Of a DNA stretch of 64,000 nt, positions 17,818 to 25,054 are shown piece after piece. Each line of letters starts with the position of its first letter. Positions within the stretch are counted from its first letter, which is position 1. Position numbers and translations under genes: made by a program. A model generated the notes under the pieces. That model did no database searches, was not told the origin of the DNA, and was given only the letters and a program-made list of their open reading frames with translations. This DNA comes from Mycolicibacterium sp. MU0053 (lineage in GTDB: Bacteria > Actinomycetota > Actinomycetes > Mycobacteriales > Mycobacteriaceae), in the NCBI RefSeq assembly GCF_963378095.1, contig NZ_OY726397.1, positions 3,782,001 through 3,846,000 of the forward strand, in the 5' to 3' direction.

Positions 17818-18543
17818 TCAGCCGAACGGGGTATTGCCCAGCACCGCATCGGCACCTGTGACCAGGCTGGTGCGGGCCAGGGCGGCACCGAAGTACCTGG
17901 CGCCCGGATCGACGACGACCGGGGTGTCGGCGCCCTGGCGGGCCAGCACGATCCGGGCCAGTTCGGCGAACGTGATCTTGTCGGGGCCGCCGATGTCGAG
18001 CACGCCGTTGCGTGGTTCGGCGACGGCCGCCTCGGCCACGGCCGCGGCCACCTCGGTCGCGGCGATCGGTTGGATCAACGCGTCCGGCACCCGGACCTCG
18101 CCGTCCGCGGTCTGGCCGGCGACGATCGCGTCGGCGAACTCCTGGAACTGCGTGGCGCGCACGATCGTGTAGGGCAGACCCGAGCCCGCGATGATGGCCT
18201 CCTGGGCCACCTTGGCGCGCATGTAGCCGCTGTCCGGTAGGTCCTCGAGTCCGACGATGGACAACGCGACGTAGTGCCGAGCCCCGGCCGCCCGCATCGC
18301 GGCCACCAGGTTGCGCGCCGAGGTGATGAAGAACTCCAACACCGCCGCATCGGCGAACGACGGCGAATTCGTGACGTCCACCAGGACATCCGAGCCGGCC
18401 AACGCCTCGGCCAATCCGGCCCCGGTGAGCACGTCGGCGCCGCTGTCCCGCGAGGCCGCCACCACCTGCTGCTCAGCCTTGCGCAAGATGTCGACGACCT
18501 TGCTCCCGATCAGACCGCTGGCCCCCATCACGGTGACCTTCAT
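17818..18543 (-). CDS. NAD(P)-binding NmrA-like / atypical SDR protein
   Basis: The 241-residue protein starts with a Rossmann fold, MKVTVMGASGLIGSKVVDIL (GxxGxxG at residues 8-14), and follows the atypical SDR/NmrA pattern with VDVTNSPSFADAAVLEFF, HYVALSIVGLEDL and SGYMRAKVAQEAII, where Tyr and Lys keep a YxxxK spacing. Such proteins reduce small substrates or act as redox sensors; the substrate is unknown. It is convergent with accA3 (7 bases between stops) and divergent from the next gene. It lies in a stretch (17818-20495) with no counterpart between accA3 and sigF in M. tuberculosis. Confidence 0.8.
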   Translation of the reverse strand: MKVTVMGASGLIGSKVVDILRKAEQQVVAASRDSGADVLTGAGLAEALAGSDVLVDVTNSPSFADAAVLEFFITSARNLVAAMRAAGARHYVALSIVGLEDLPDSGYMRAKVAQEAIIAGSGLPYTIVRATQFQEFADAIVAGQTADGEVRVPDALIQPIAATEVAAAVAEAAVAEPRNGVLDIGGPDKITFAELARIVLARQGADTPVVVDPGARYFGAALARTSLVTGADAVLGNTPFG

Positions 18544-18622
18544 TTCGCACCCCCCGCTCTGGTCACTCCCCTGACCGGACCGACCTTACGACGCGGCGCC
18601 CGGGCATGGGACGCTGTTGGCC

Positions 18623-18961
18623 ATGGATCCTGTCGAGATCAATGCCGGGGCCTGGTATCTGCGGGCGCTGCGGGCCGACGCCCGCATGGACGACCGGCCG
18701 TCGCTGGCGCAGCTGGGTGAGACCGACCCCGACTACGTGTCCCGGACCGAGCGGCAGTGGGCCGACGATGCGCGTTACACGTGGGCGGCGTGCGAACCCA
18801 CGACCGGCGAGCTGCTGGCCGAGATCGCGCTGTGTCCGCGCACCGGCGCGATCGACAGCCGATTCCGGACCGGCCACGCCGAGGTGGCCCAGGTGTCTGC
18901 CGAGGCGGTGGCGCGCTTCGCCGCCTCCTGCGGCATCCCCGACCCACGCTTGGGGTCCTGA
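18623..18961 (+). CDS. Short GNAT-like hypothetical protein
   Basis: The 112-residue product begins [21 protein letters not shown] and contains [23 protein letters not shown], which resembles the early strands of RimJ/RimL-type N-acetyltransferases (ligand-pocket strand followed by the TG-x-L turn). The acetyl-CoA loop (Q/RxxGxG/A) and the C-terminal half are missing, so it is probably not a working acetyltransferase. I prefer ATG 18623 over the TTG two codons earlier. It ends 2 bases before the mdh ATG, so the two are co-transcribed. Its function is unknown. Confidence 0.6.
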   Translation: MDPVEINAGAWYLRALRADARMDDRPSLAQLGETDPDYVSRTERQWADDARYTWAACEPTTGELLAEIALCPRTGAIDSRFRTGHAEVAQVSAEAVARFAASCGIPDPRLGS

Positions 18962-18963
18962 CC

Positions 18964-19956
18964 ATGCCGGCACCGCAGATCGTCACCGTCACCGGCGCCG
19001 CGGGCCACATCGGGTACGCGGCGTTGTTCCGGATCGCCGCCGGGGCGATGCTGGGCCACGACACTCCCGTCATCCTGCGACTGCTCGAGCTGCCCGCCGC
19101 GGTGCGCGCGGCCGAGGGCGTGGTGATGGAACTCGACGACGGCGCATTCCCGTTACTGGCGGGCACCGAAATCCACGACGACCCCGTCCGGGCGTTCGAC
19201 GGCGTCGACGTCGCGCTGTTGATCGGCGCCAAACCCCGCAGCCAGGGCATGGAGCGCGCCGACCTGTTATCCGCCAATGCGCAGATCTTCGCCACCGCGG
19301 GCAACGCGCTGAACGCCGGCGCGAGTGCGCAGGTGCGGGTGGTGGTGGTCGGCAACCCCGCCAACACCAACGCGATGGTGGCCGCCGCCCACGCCCCGGA
19401 CATCCCCGCGCAGCGGTTTACCGCGCTCACCCGGCTCGACCACAACCGCGCGATCGCCGCGCTGGCCCGGCACGCCCAGGTGCCGGTCACCGAGATCTCG
19501 CGGATGTCGGTCTGGGGCAATCACTCCCCCACCCAGTACCCGGACATCTTCCACGCCATCGTCGCGGGCCGCTCCGGCGCCGATTACGCCGCCGACACCC
19601 ATTGGCTCAGCGATCATTTCATCCCCACCGTGGCGCGCCGCGGGACCGCGATCATCGAAGCGCGCGGCGCCAGTTCGGCCGCCTCGGCCGCGAACGGGGC
19701 CATCGACCACGTCGACGACTGGGTGCACGGCACCGGCGACGGTGACTGGACCTCGGTGGCGTTGCCCTCCCCTGGCGTCTACGGGGTCGACGAGGGACTG
19801 GTGTGCTCGTTCCCGTGCCGTTCCGTCGACGGCCAATGGCAGATCGTCGAGGACTTGGACCTCAACGCCTTCTCGCGGTCCCGCATCGACGCCTCGGTGG
19901 CCGAGTTGCGCTCCGAACGGGACGCGGTCGCCGCCCTCGGTCTGCTGCCGTCCTAG
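18964..19956 (+). CDS. mdh: Malate dehydrogenase
   Basis: Mdh interconverts malate and oxaloacetate with NAD in the TCA cycle. The 330-residue protein has the NAD-binding [21 protein letters not shown] (residues 7-27), the substrate-binding arginines in the mobile loop region [15 protein letters not shown], the catalytic pair Asp in LTRLDHNRA and His in [13 protein letters not shown], as in the cytosolic-type MDH of actinobacteria (length 329 in M. tuberculosis Rv1240). Here it is not at the Rv1240 locus but between accA3 and sigF, preceded by a short GNAT-like gene at 2 bases. It could be the only mdh or a second copy; the window cannot tell. Confidence 0.9.
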   Translation: MPAPQIVTVTGAAGHIGYAALFRIAAGAMLGHDTPVILRLLELPAAVRAAEGVVMELDDGAFPLLAGTEIHDDPVRAFDGVDVALLIGAKPRSQGMERADLLSANAQIFATAGNALNAGASAQVRVVVVGNPANTNAMVAAAHAPDIPAQRFTALTRLDHNRAIAALARHAQVPVTEISRMSVWGNHSPTQYPDIFHAIVAGRSGADYAADTHWLSDHFIPTVARRGTAIIEARGASSAASAANGAIDHVDDWVHGTGDGDWTSVALPSPGVYGVDEGLVCSFPCRSVDGQWQIVEDLDLNAFSRSRIDASVAELRSERDAVAALGLLPS

Positions 19957-20495
19957 CGGGTGTCGATGTCCACGCCCGTGGCGAGGTCCGCGCATTCGAC
20001 CGCCACCACATCCGCGCGCGCGGCGAGGAAGTCCCGGGCGCCGTGATCGCCGTGCAGACAGGCGATCACCGCGGGCCAGTGGGCCCGCGCGATGACCACG
20101 GGATGGCCGGGCCGTCCGTCGAAAACAGCACGGGCCAGCCCGGATTCGCCGGCTCGCGCCGCCGCCAGTAGCCGCGCCACCACGTCGGCCCCGACATCTG
20201 GGGTGTCCACGACGTGCAGCACCGCGTATCGCCCGGCCGCGGCGGCCAACCCGGCGCGTACCGAGGCGCTCATTCCCGCCGACCAGTCCTCGGCGATCAC
20301 CGCGCGGGCGGGTGGGGGTACCTCGACAATCGCGGCACCCAGCACCACCAGCACCTCGTCGCAGCCGCCATCGGTCAGCGCGGCTATCCCGTGACGCAGC
20401 CAATCACCGTCGTCGGCAAGGACTTTCGGCATCCCGTAGCGTGTTCCGGCGCCGGCGGCCAGCAGAATCCCCACCGCCGAGCCAGGCTCGGACAC
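19953..20495 (-). CDS. MobA/MocA-like nucleotidyltransferase
   Basis: The 180-residue protein starts with the NTP-transferase signature [16 protein letters not shown] (residues 9-24), has [14 protein letters not shown] and [16 protein letters not shown] in the positions of the guanine/cytosine pocket and the metal site, and [16 protein letters not shown], the GHP motif typical of molybdenum cofactor cytidylyl/guanylyltransferases of the MocA type. It starts at GTG 20495, 5 bases after the sigF stop, so it is probably read with usfX-sigF. It shares the CTAG tetramer with the convergent mdh as both stop codons. Which nucleotide it uses is not visible. Confidence 0.8.
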   Translation of the reverse strand: MSEPGSAVGILLAAGAGTRYGMPKVLADDGDWLRHGIAALTDGGCDEVLVVLGAAIVEVPPPARAVIAEDWSAGMSASVRAGLAAAAGRYAVLHVVDTPDVGADVVARLLAAARAGESGLARAVFDGRPGHPVVIARAHWPAVIACLHGDHGARDFLAARADVVAVECADLATGVDIDTR

Positions 20496-20500
20496 GGCGC

Positions 20501-21289
20501 CTACTCCAACTGATCGCGCAACCGGCCCAGGGCGCGGGCGAGCAGCCGCGATACATGCATCTGGGAGACGCCGACCCGTTCGGCGATCTGGGTCTGGGTC
20601 ATCGATTCGAAGAACCGCAACACCACCACGACGCGCTCGCGTTCCGGCAGCGAGTCCAGCAGCGGCCGCAGCGTCTCGCGGTTCTCGATCTGATCCAGCG
20701 TGGCGTCCAGGTCGCCGAGGCTGTCGGCGATCGCGGGCGCATCGTCGTCGCCGCCGCCCCCGCCGCTGTCGATCGACAGCGTGTTGTAGGAGCTGCCGGC
20801 GACCAGACCTTCGATCACTTCCTCGCGGTCCATCTCGAGTTCGGCGGCCAGTTCGGTGGCCGTCGGTGCCCGGCCCAGTCGCTGGGACAGTTCGGCGGTG
20901 GCGGTGCCCAACCGCAGGTGCAGTTCCTTGAGCCGCCGCGGTACCTTCACCGACCAGCTGTTGTCCCGGAAGTGTCGGCGCACCTCGCCCATGATGGTCG
21001 GCACGGCGAAGGACACGAAGTCCGAACCCGTCTCGACATCGAACCGGATCACCGCGTTCACCAGACCCACCCGGGCCACCTGGACCAGGTCGTCGCGCGG
21101 CTCACCGCGACCGTCGAAGCGACGGGCAATGTGGTCGGCCAGCGGCAGACAGCGCTCCACGATGCTGTCCCGCTTGCGGCGGAACTGCGCGGAGTCCGGC
21201 GTCAGCTTGGCCAACTCCCGGAACATGTCCAGGACATCGGCGTACTCGGAGCTCGATCGCGAGGACGAGCGGCGGGCGGAGGACGTCAC
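20501..21289 (-). CDS. sigF: RNA polymerase sigma factor SigF
   Basis: SigF is a group 3 (SigB/SigF-like) alternative sigma factor controlling stationary-phase, envelope and stress genes. The 262-residue protein has region 2 (RRFDGRGEPRDDLVQVARVGLVNAVIRFD, split: RGEPRDDLVQVARVGL then FVSFAVPTIMGEVRRHFRD), region 3 (RLGRAPTATELAAELEM) and the region 4 helix-turn-helix (MTQTQIAERVGVSQMHVSRLLARAL). It overlaps its anti-sigma gene usfX by 4 bases (ATGA) and is followed by a MocA-like gene. Autoregulation is likely from the SigF promoter upstream of usfX. Confidence 0.95.
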   Translation of the reverse strand: MTSSARRSSSRSSSEYADVLDMFRELAKLTPDSAQFRRKRDSIVERCLPLADHIARRFDGRGEPRDDLVQVARVGLVNAVIRFDVETGSDFVSFAVPTIMGEVRRHFRDNSWSVKVPRRLKELHLRLGTATAELSQRLGRAPTATELAAELEMDREEVIEGLVAGSSYNTLSIDSGGGGGDDDAPAIADSLGDLDATLDQIENRETLRPLLDSLPERERVVVVLRFFESMTQTQIAERVGVSQMHVSRLLARALGRLRDQLE

Positions 21290-21738
21290 CTCGCGGGGCT
21301 CACTCGCCTGGTGGTCAGCGCGATGCCGAACACCGGCACTGTTCCCTCGATGTCGGCGCCGTCGCGGAACGTCCGTACCTCATCGGTCAGCGACGTCAGC
21401 ACATGCCAGCTGAAGCTGCCCGAGGGCAGGATGTCGTCGGTGGCCGTCGTGGCGGTCGACACCTCGACCACGACCTCGTTGGGGCGGGGGTCGAACACCA
21501 GGACCAACGACGCGTCCGGCCCGGCCGAGCGGATCAACCTCGTACAGGCCTCGTCGACGGCGAGCCGAAGGTCCGCCACCGTGTCGAGGTCAAGGTCCTC
21601 GAAGGTGCTGACCGCGCCGATGATGGTCCGCAACACCGCGAGGCTCTCCAGTTGCGCGGCCACTCGCACCTCGACCGCACCGGGGCTTCGAGGGGAGCGG
21701 GAGTCGACGCGGGGTTCCGCGCTTTCGGCATTCGACAT
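21286..21738 (-). CDS. usfX: Anti-sigma-F factor UsfX/RsbW
   Basis: UsfX binds and holds SigF inactive; it has the GHKL/HATPase kinase-like fold of Bacillus RsbW. The 150-residue protein shows the helix LRTIIGAVSTFEDLDLDTVADLRLAVDEACTRLI, of which RLAVDEACTRLI is the N-box region, and GSFSWHVLTSLTDEV near the G-boxes. The ATG 21738 is chosen for GGGAGG 7 nt upstream and for length (145 in M. tuberculosis Rv3287c); the open frame extends 32 codons further up without family similarity. It is the first gene of usfX-sigF-mocA. Confidence 0.92.
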   Translation of the reverse strand: MSNAESAEPRVDSRSPRSPGAVEVRVAAQLESLAVLRTIIGAVSTFEDLDLDTVADLRLAVDEACTRLIRSAGPDASLVLVFDPRPNEVVVEVSTATTATDDILPSGSFSWHVLTSLTDEVRTFRDGADIEGTVPVFGIALTTRRVSPAR

Positions 21739-21865
21739 GTGTTGGCCTCCCGGCAATATCGACCTGAGACTACCGCAGCCCGATGGTCGGTTACGCACGC
21801 CAGCAACCTTGCACTGACGCACAGAATTGGTCATGAATTTCGCTACAAGTCATCGTGGCTGCCGA

Positions 21866-21892
21866 GTACCCCAACCGGACCGCGACCAAAAC
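21866..21892 (-). promoter_or_regulatory. SigF-type promoter upstream of usfX-sigF
   Basis: On the minus strand GTTT (21892-21889), a 17-nt spacer and GGGTAC (21871-21866) match the known mycobacterial SigF pattern GTTT-N15-17-GGGTAT at all but the last base. Predicted transcription would begin near 21858, about 120 bases before the usfX ATG, giving positive autoregulation of sigF. Confidence 0.7.
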
Positions 21893-21996
21893 GGTGCGCT
21901 GCGGCCCGCACGCCAATGAGATCCTGAGGTGACCGCATCCTCAATGCCGCTGTCGCCAAGAGTGCTTCGGCTCACCGCGCTGGTGTCATTCGATGC

Positions 21997-22383
21997 TCAG
22001 CTGCCAAGGATCGGCCCCACCATCGGTGACACACCCATCAGGGCGACCAGCATCACCATCATCAGAAACCAGCCCGCGCCCTGCCACCCCCACCAGGTGC
22101 CCTCGACCCGCCAGACGCGGTAGGTGCGGTAGAACGCATACAGACCCGAGACCACCAGGATCGCCGGGGCCCCGAGACCGAAGATCGCGCGGACCGGGGT
22201 GCCGCAGGACCCGGTGTTGGCCGCGTCGTCGCAGCCACCGACGAGCACGGCCCCGACAATCAGGAAAGCCACCCCGATCAGGGTGGCCACGCCGGCAAAT
22301 CGGATCGCCGACCGGACCTCGTCGTCCATCTGTCCCAGCCGATCGCCGCGTCCCCGCCGCTCTGACGTGCCCATGGCCTTCAT
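21997..22383 (-). CDS. Membrane protein, Rv3289c-like
   Basis: The 128-residue protein has a charged start (MGTSERRGRGDRLGQMDDEVRS) and three hydrophobic segments at about residues 29-50, 66-88 and 102-125, with a cysteine pair in the first loop (GGCDDAANTGSCGTP). Size, position and topology fit Rv3289c, a transmembrane protein between lat and usfY in M. tuberculosis. The usfY gene is missing here; the 258 bases between this stop and usfX hold only the SigF promoter. The start could be ATG 22383 or 22374. A SigF-like promoter lies upstream, so it may belong to the SigF regulon. Function unknown. Confidence 0.75.
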   Translation of the reverse strand: MKAMGTSERRGRGDRLGQMDDEVRSAIRFAGVATLIGVAFLIVGAVLVGGCDDAANTGSCGTPVRAIFGLGAPAILVVSGLYAFYRTYRVWRVEGTWWGWQGAGWFLMMVMLVALMGVSPMVGPILGS

Positions 22384-22457
22384 ATCCTCTGCATCCTCGG
22401 TTCCGTGTGGCTTCAGTGTGCCCTGCCGATGCGATCCCTATCCAAGGTGGTTGCCGT

Positions 22458-22483
22458 GTTCCCCCTCGGCCACGCCGGTAAAC
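22458..22483 (-). promoter_or_regulatory. Candidate SigF-type promoter for the membrane-protein gene
   Basis: GTTT (22483-22480), 16 nt, GGGAAC (22463-22458) on the minus strand; the -10 deviates at two positions. Start of transcription would be ~70 bases before the ATG. Confidence 0.4.
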
Positions 22484-22527
22484 GTGCACCAGAGCGCTGC
22501 TGCGCGGCCCTTGTCACCGGCTGCGCC

Positions 22528-22533
22528 TAGCAT
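22528..22533 (+). promoter_or_regulatory. -10 box for leaderless Mrr-like gene
   Basis: TAGCAT, 7 nt before the GTG at 22541. Confidence 0.4.
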
Positions 22534-22540
22534 CCGGGGC

Positions 22541-23110
22541 GTGCTGCGGATCAGGGTTCTCAAGGTGGCCGTGGTGCTGGCGGCCGCGGCGGCCGCTGGC
22601 GCCCATCTGGCGGGCGTCGACCCGTGGTGGTGTGTGGCGATCGGCGCCGGTTCCCCGCTGGCCGCCTACGCCGCACCCCGGTTCGTGCGCGGCACGCTGG
22701 CCGGTCTTGGCACCCCCGGAAAGCGGGAGCGGCCCGAGGAGGCCATGACCGGCCTGGAGTTCGAGGATTACGTGGCCCGGGTGGCGCGCGGCTGCGGAGT
22801 CCCGGTGATCATGACGCCGCTGTCCGGCGACTGGGGTGTCGACCTCATCGTCGGCGTGCGGCCCAATCGTATTGCCATTCAATGCAAACGCCAGTCCCGG
22901 CCGGTCGGGCCCGGGGCCGTGCAGGAGGTGGTGGCCGGCGCTCCGATGCAAGACTGCGCCACGACCATGGTGGTCTCCAACCAACCGTTCACCCCGGCGG
23001 CGCAACGGTTGGCCGAATTGCACGGCACCACGTTGGTCGGCGGCAGCGACCTCCGCCACCTGCGGGCCACCATCCGGCGCTTGACCACGCTGGGTGCGCG
23101 CGCCGACTAG
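22541..23110 (+). CDS. Membrane-anchored Mrr-like restriction endonuclease-fold protein
   Basis: The 189-residue protein has two hydrophobic stretches at its start (VAVVLAAAAAAGAHLAGV and WWCVAIGAGSPLAAYAA, residues 6-45), then an Mrr_cat domain: MTGLEFEDYVARVARGCG, GDWGVDLIV with the catalytic Asp, and IAIQCKRQ with the Q-x-K pair, followed by VQEVVAGAPMQDCATTMVVSNQPFTPAA, here broken into its conserved parts AVQEV and VVSNQPFTPAA. This fits Mrr-type enzymes that cut modified DNA, but tethered to the membrane. GTG 22541 is chosen for the leaderless-type promoter. It is read opposite to its neighbours and shares CTAG with lat as both stops. Confidence 0.8.
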   Translation: MLRIRVLKVAVVLAAAAAAGAHLAGVDPWWCVAIGAGSPLAAYAAPRFVRGTLAGLGTPGKRERPEEAMTGLEFEDYVARVARGCGVPVIMTPLSGDWGVDLIVGVRPNRIAIQCKRQSRPVGPGAVQEVVAGAPMQDCATTMVVSNQPFTPAAQRLAELHGTTLVGGSDLRHLRATIRRLTTLGARAD

Positions 23111-24438
23111 AGCGCTGCCCGCACCGCGGCGACGGCCGCGTCGAGCTCTTGGCGGCCCACCGTCAGCGCCGGCCGGAACCGCACCGAGTCCGTTCCGCAG
23201 CCCAGCATGACGACACCGCGGTTCCACAGTCGGCGCAGCAACTCGTCGCGCTGTTCGCGCGAGGGCAGGCTGAACGCGCACATCAGGCCTCGGCCCCGCA
23301 CGTCGAGGACCGTGTCGGGCCTGTCGTCGGCGAGTTCCTGCAGCCGGCCGAGCAGATGGGCGCCCATGACGGCCGCGTTCTCGAAAAGACCTTCGGCAGC
23401 AATGGTTTCGAGGATGCGTCGGCTGCGCACCATGTCGACGAGGTTGCCACCCCAGGTGGAGTTGAGGCGAGAGCTCACCCGGAACACGTTGTCCGGGATC
23501 TCGTCGATGCGCCCACCTGCCATCACCCCGCACACCTGGGTCTTCTTCCCGAACGCGACGAGGTCGGGCCGGACCCCCAATTGCTGGTAGGCCCAGGCGG
23601 TTCCGGTGAGCCCGCAGCCGGTTTGGACCTCGTCGAAGATCAGCAGCGCGTCGAACTCGTCGCACAGCGCCCGCATCGCGGCGAAGAACTGCGGCCGGAA
23701 ATGGCGGTCGCCGCCCTCCCCCTGGATCGGCTCGGCGATGAAGCACGCGATGTCGTGCGGATGCGCCTCGAACGCGGCCCGGGCCTGCCGCAGCGCGTCG
23801 GCCTCCAGGGCGACGATGTCGGCGCCCGGACGCAGGTACGGCGCATCGATGCGGGGCCAGTCGAAGGTGGGAAACCGGGCGGTTTTGGTCGGATCGGTGT
23901 TGGTCAGCGACATCGTGTAGCCGCTGCGGCCATGGAAGGCGCCGCGCAGGTGCAGCACCTTGGTCCCCAAGCCGGCGTCGATGCCGCGCGCCTCGTTGAA
24001 TCGACTCTTCCAGTCGAACGCGGCCTTCAGGGCGTTCTCGACGGCCAGTGCGCCGCCGTCGACGAAGAACAGGTGCGGCAACGCCGGATCGCCGAGGACC
24101 CGCGCGAACGTCTCGACGAACCGGGCCATCGGCACGGTGTAGATGTCGGAGTTGGAGGGCTTGTTGACCGCGACGGCCGCCAACTCCGCGCGGAAGGCGA
24201 CGTCGTCGGCCAGCGCCGGATGGTTCATTCCCAACGCGGCGGACGCGAAGAAGGTGAACATGTCGAGATAGGTCCGGCCGCTGTGCTCGTCGACCAGGTG
24301 GGACCCCCGCGATCGGGTCAGATCGAGCACCATGTCCATGCCGTCCACCAGGATGCTGCGACCGAGCACTTCACGAACGTGCGGCGAGCCCACGCGGCCG
24401 ACGCCGCCGTCGCTGCACTCAGGAATTATTGCGGTCAT
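23107..24438 (-). CDS. lat: L-lysine 6-aminotransferase
   Basis: Lat transfers the epsilon-amino group of lysine to 2-oxoglutarate, giving 2-aminoadipate semialdehyde (which cyclises to piperideine-6-carboxylate). The 443-residue PLP class III enzyme has LRGAFHGRSGYT (164-175), the cofactor Asp in LLIFDEVQTGCG (Asp269) and the PLP lysine in FGKKTQVCGVMAG (Lys298/299), all as in M. tuberculosis Rv3290c. ATG 24438 is used; ATG 24447 is three codons earlier, and neither has a clear ribosome binding site. Its product is the substrate of Pcd, encoded 1.8 kb away. Upregulation of lat in starvation is known for M. tuberculosis; AT-rich paired sites upstream may bind LrpA. Confidence 0.93.
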   Translation of the reverse strand: MTAIIPECSDGGVGRVGSPHVREVLGRSILVDGMDMVLDLTRSRGSHLVDEHSGRTYLDMFTFFASAALGMNHPALADDVAFRAELAAVAVNKPSNSDIYTVPMARFVETFARVLGDPALPHLFFVDGGALAVENALKAAFDWKSRFNEARGIDAGLGTKVLHLRGAFHGRSGYTMSLTNTDPTKTARFPTFDWPRIDAPYLRPGADIVALEADALRQARAAFEAHPHDIACFIAEPIQGEGGDRHFRPQFFAAMRALCDEFDALLIFDEVQTGCGLTGTAWAYQQLGVRPDLVAFGKKTQVCGVMAGGRIDEIPDNVFRVSSRLNSTWGGNLVDMVRSRRILETIAAEGLFENAAVMGAHLLGRLQELADDRPDTVLDVRGRGLMCAFSLPSREQRDELLRRLWNRGVVMLGCGTDSVRFRPALTVGRQELDAAVAAVRAAL

Positions 24439-24449
24439 GCACGCCATCT

Positions 24450-24543
24450 TATCGGAAAATATACGGTGGCCGCCCGCCAACGCGCGTAAGACGTCACCCC
24501 GCTCGCCACGCCCAGATTCCCCAGATCGCCGTATTATTTATCG
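24450..24543. promoter_or_regulatory. AT-rich inverted sites between lrpA and lat (possible LrpA operator)
   Basis: TATCGGAAAATATACGG at 24450-24466 and, in opposite orientation, CCGTATTATTTATCG at 24529-24543 share the CG-AAAT-ATACGG core, 62 bases apart. They stand out in 68-70% GC DNA. Lrp/AsnC proteins bind such paired AT-rich sites; the first also overlaps the expected lat promoter (TATATT). Confidence 0.45.
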
Positions 24544-24565
24544 AGCGAACCTGCCGATGCCGGAA

Positions 24566-25024
24566 CTATTCCGATATAAAATGCCGGTCGCTGTAGAACG
24601 TCTGTAGGATGATCGTGCTGCGTGTCTTGACGTTGGCCGCGGTGCGGATCCGCTGCAGCAGGCCTTCGAGCGCCCGCGCGGATTCCACGTGCACCAACAA
24701 CACGTAGCTGTCCTCACCGGCGACCGAGTGGCACGATTCGATCTCTTGGAGGTGTTGCAGCCGTGCGGGTGCATCGTCGGGCTCGGAAGGGTCCAGGGGC
24801 GTAATGGCCACGAACGCCGACAACTGCTTGCCCAGCGCCTCGGGCGCCACCCGAGCCGTGTACCCCGAAATCACGCCGCGGGATTCCAGCCGCCGGACCC
24901 TGGACTGCACCGCCGAGACCGAGAGCCCCGCGGTCGAGGCCAGGTGCGCCAACGTGGCCCGACCGTCGGCAACGAGTTCCCGCAGCAGGGCCCGGTCGAT
25001 GGCGTCGAGCTCGTCAGCGGCCAT
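24566..25024 (-). CDS. lrpA: Lrp/AsnC family transcriptional regulator LrpA
   Basis: LrpA is a feast/famine regulator; the M. tuberculosis orthologue Rv3291c controls lat and responds to amino acids. The 152-residue protein has the N-terminal helix-turn-helix (residues 6-50: IDRALLRELVADGRATLAHL and LSVSAVQSRVRRLESRGVISGY) and a C-terminal RAM ligand-binding domain (LSAFVAITPL, IESCHSVAGEDSYVLLVHV). It lies 127 bases upstream of lat on the same strand and is divergent from the DUF1338 gene with 30 bases between, so one bound region could serve both directions. Confidence 0.92.
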   Translation of the reverse strand: MAADELDAIDRALLRELVADGRATLAHLASTAGLSVSAVQSRVRRLESRGVISGYTARVAPEALGKQLSAFVAITPLDPSEPDDAPARLQHLQEIESCHSVAGEDSYVLLVHVESARALEGLLQRIRTAANVKTRSTIILQTFYSDRHFISE

Positions 25025-25054
25025 TGCCGGAGACTATCGCAGCGGAGTCACACC

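Noticed and set aside
18623..18961. Functional GNAT acetyltransferase
   Set aside because: The acetyl-CoA binding loop and C-terminal half are absent, so only a GNAT-like label is given.
21739..21834. Longer UsfX starting at 21834
   Set aside because: The extra 32 residues have no family similarity and the ATG at 21738 has a good ribosome binding site and expected length.
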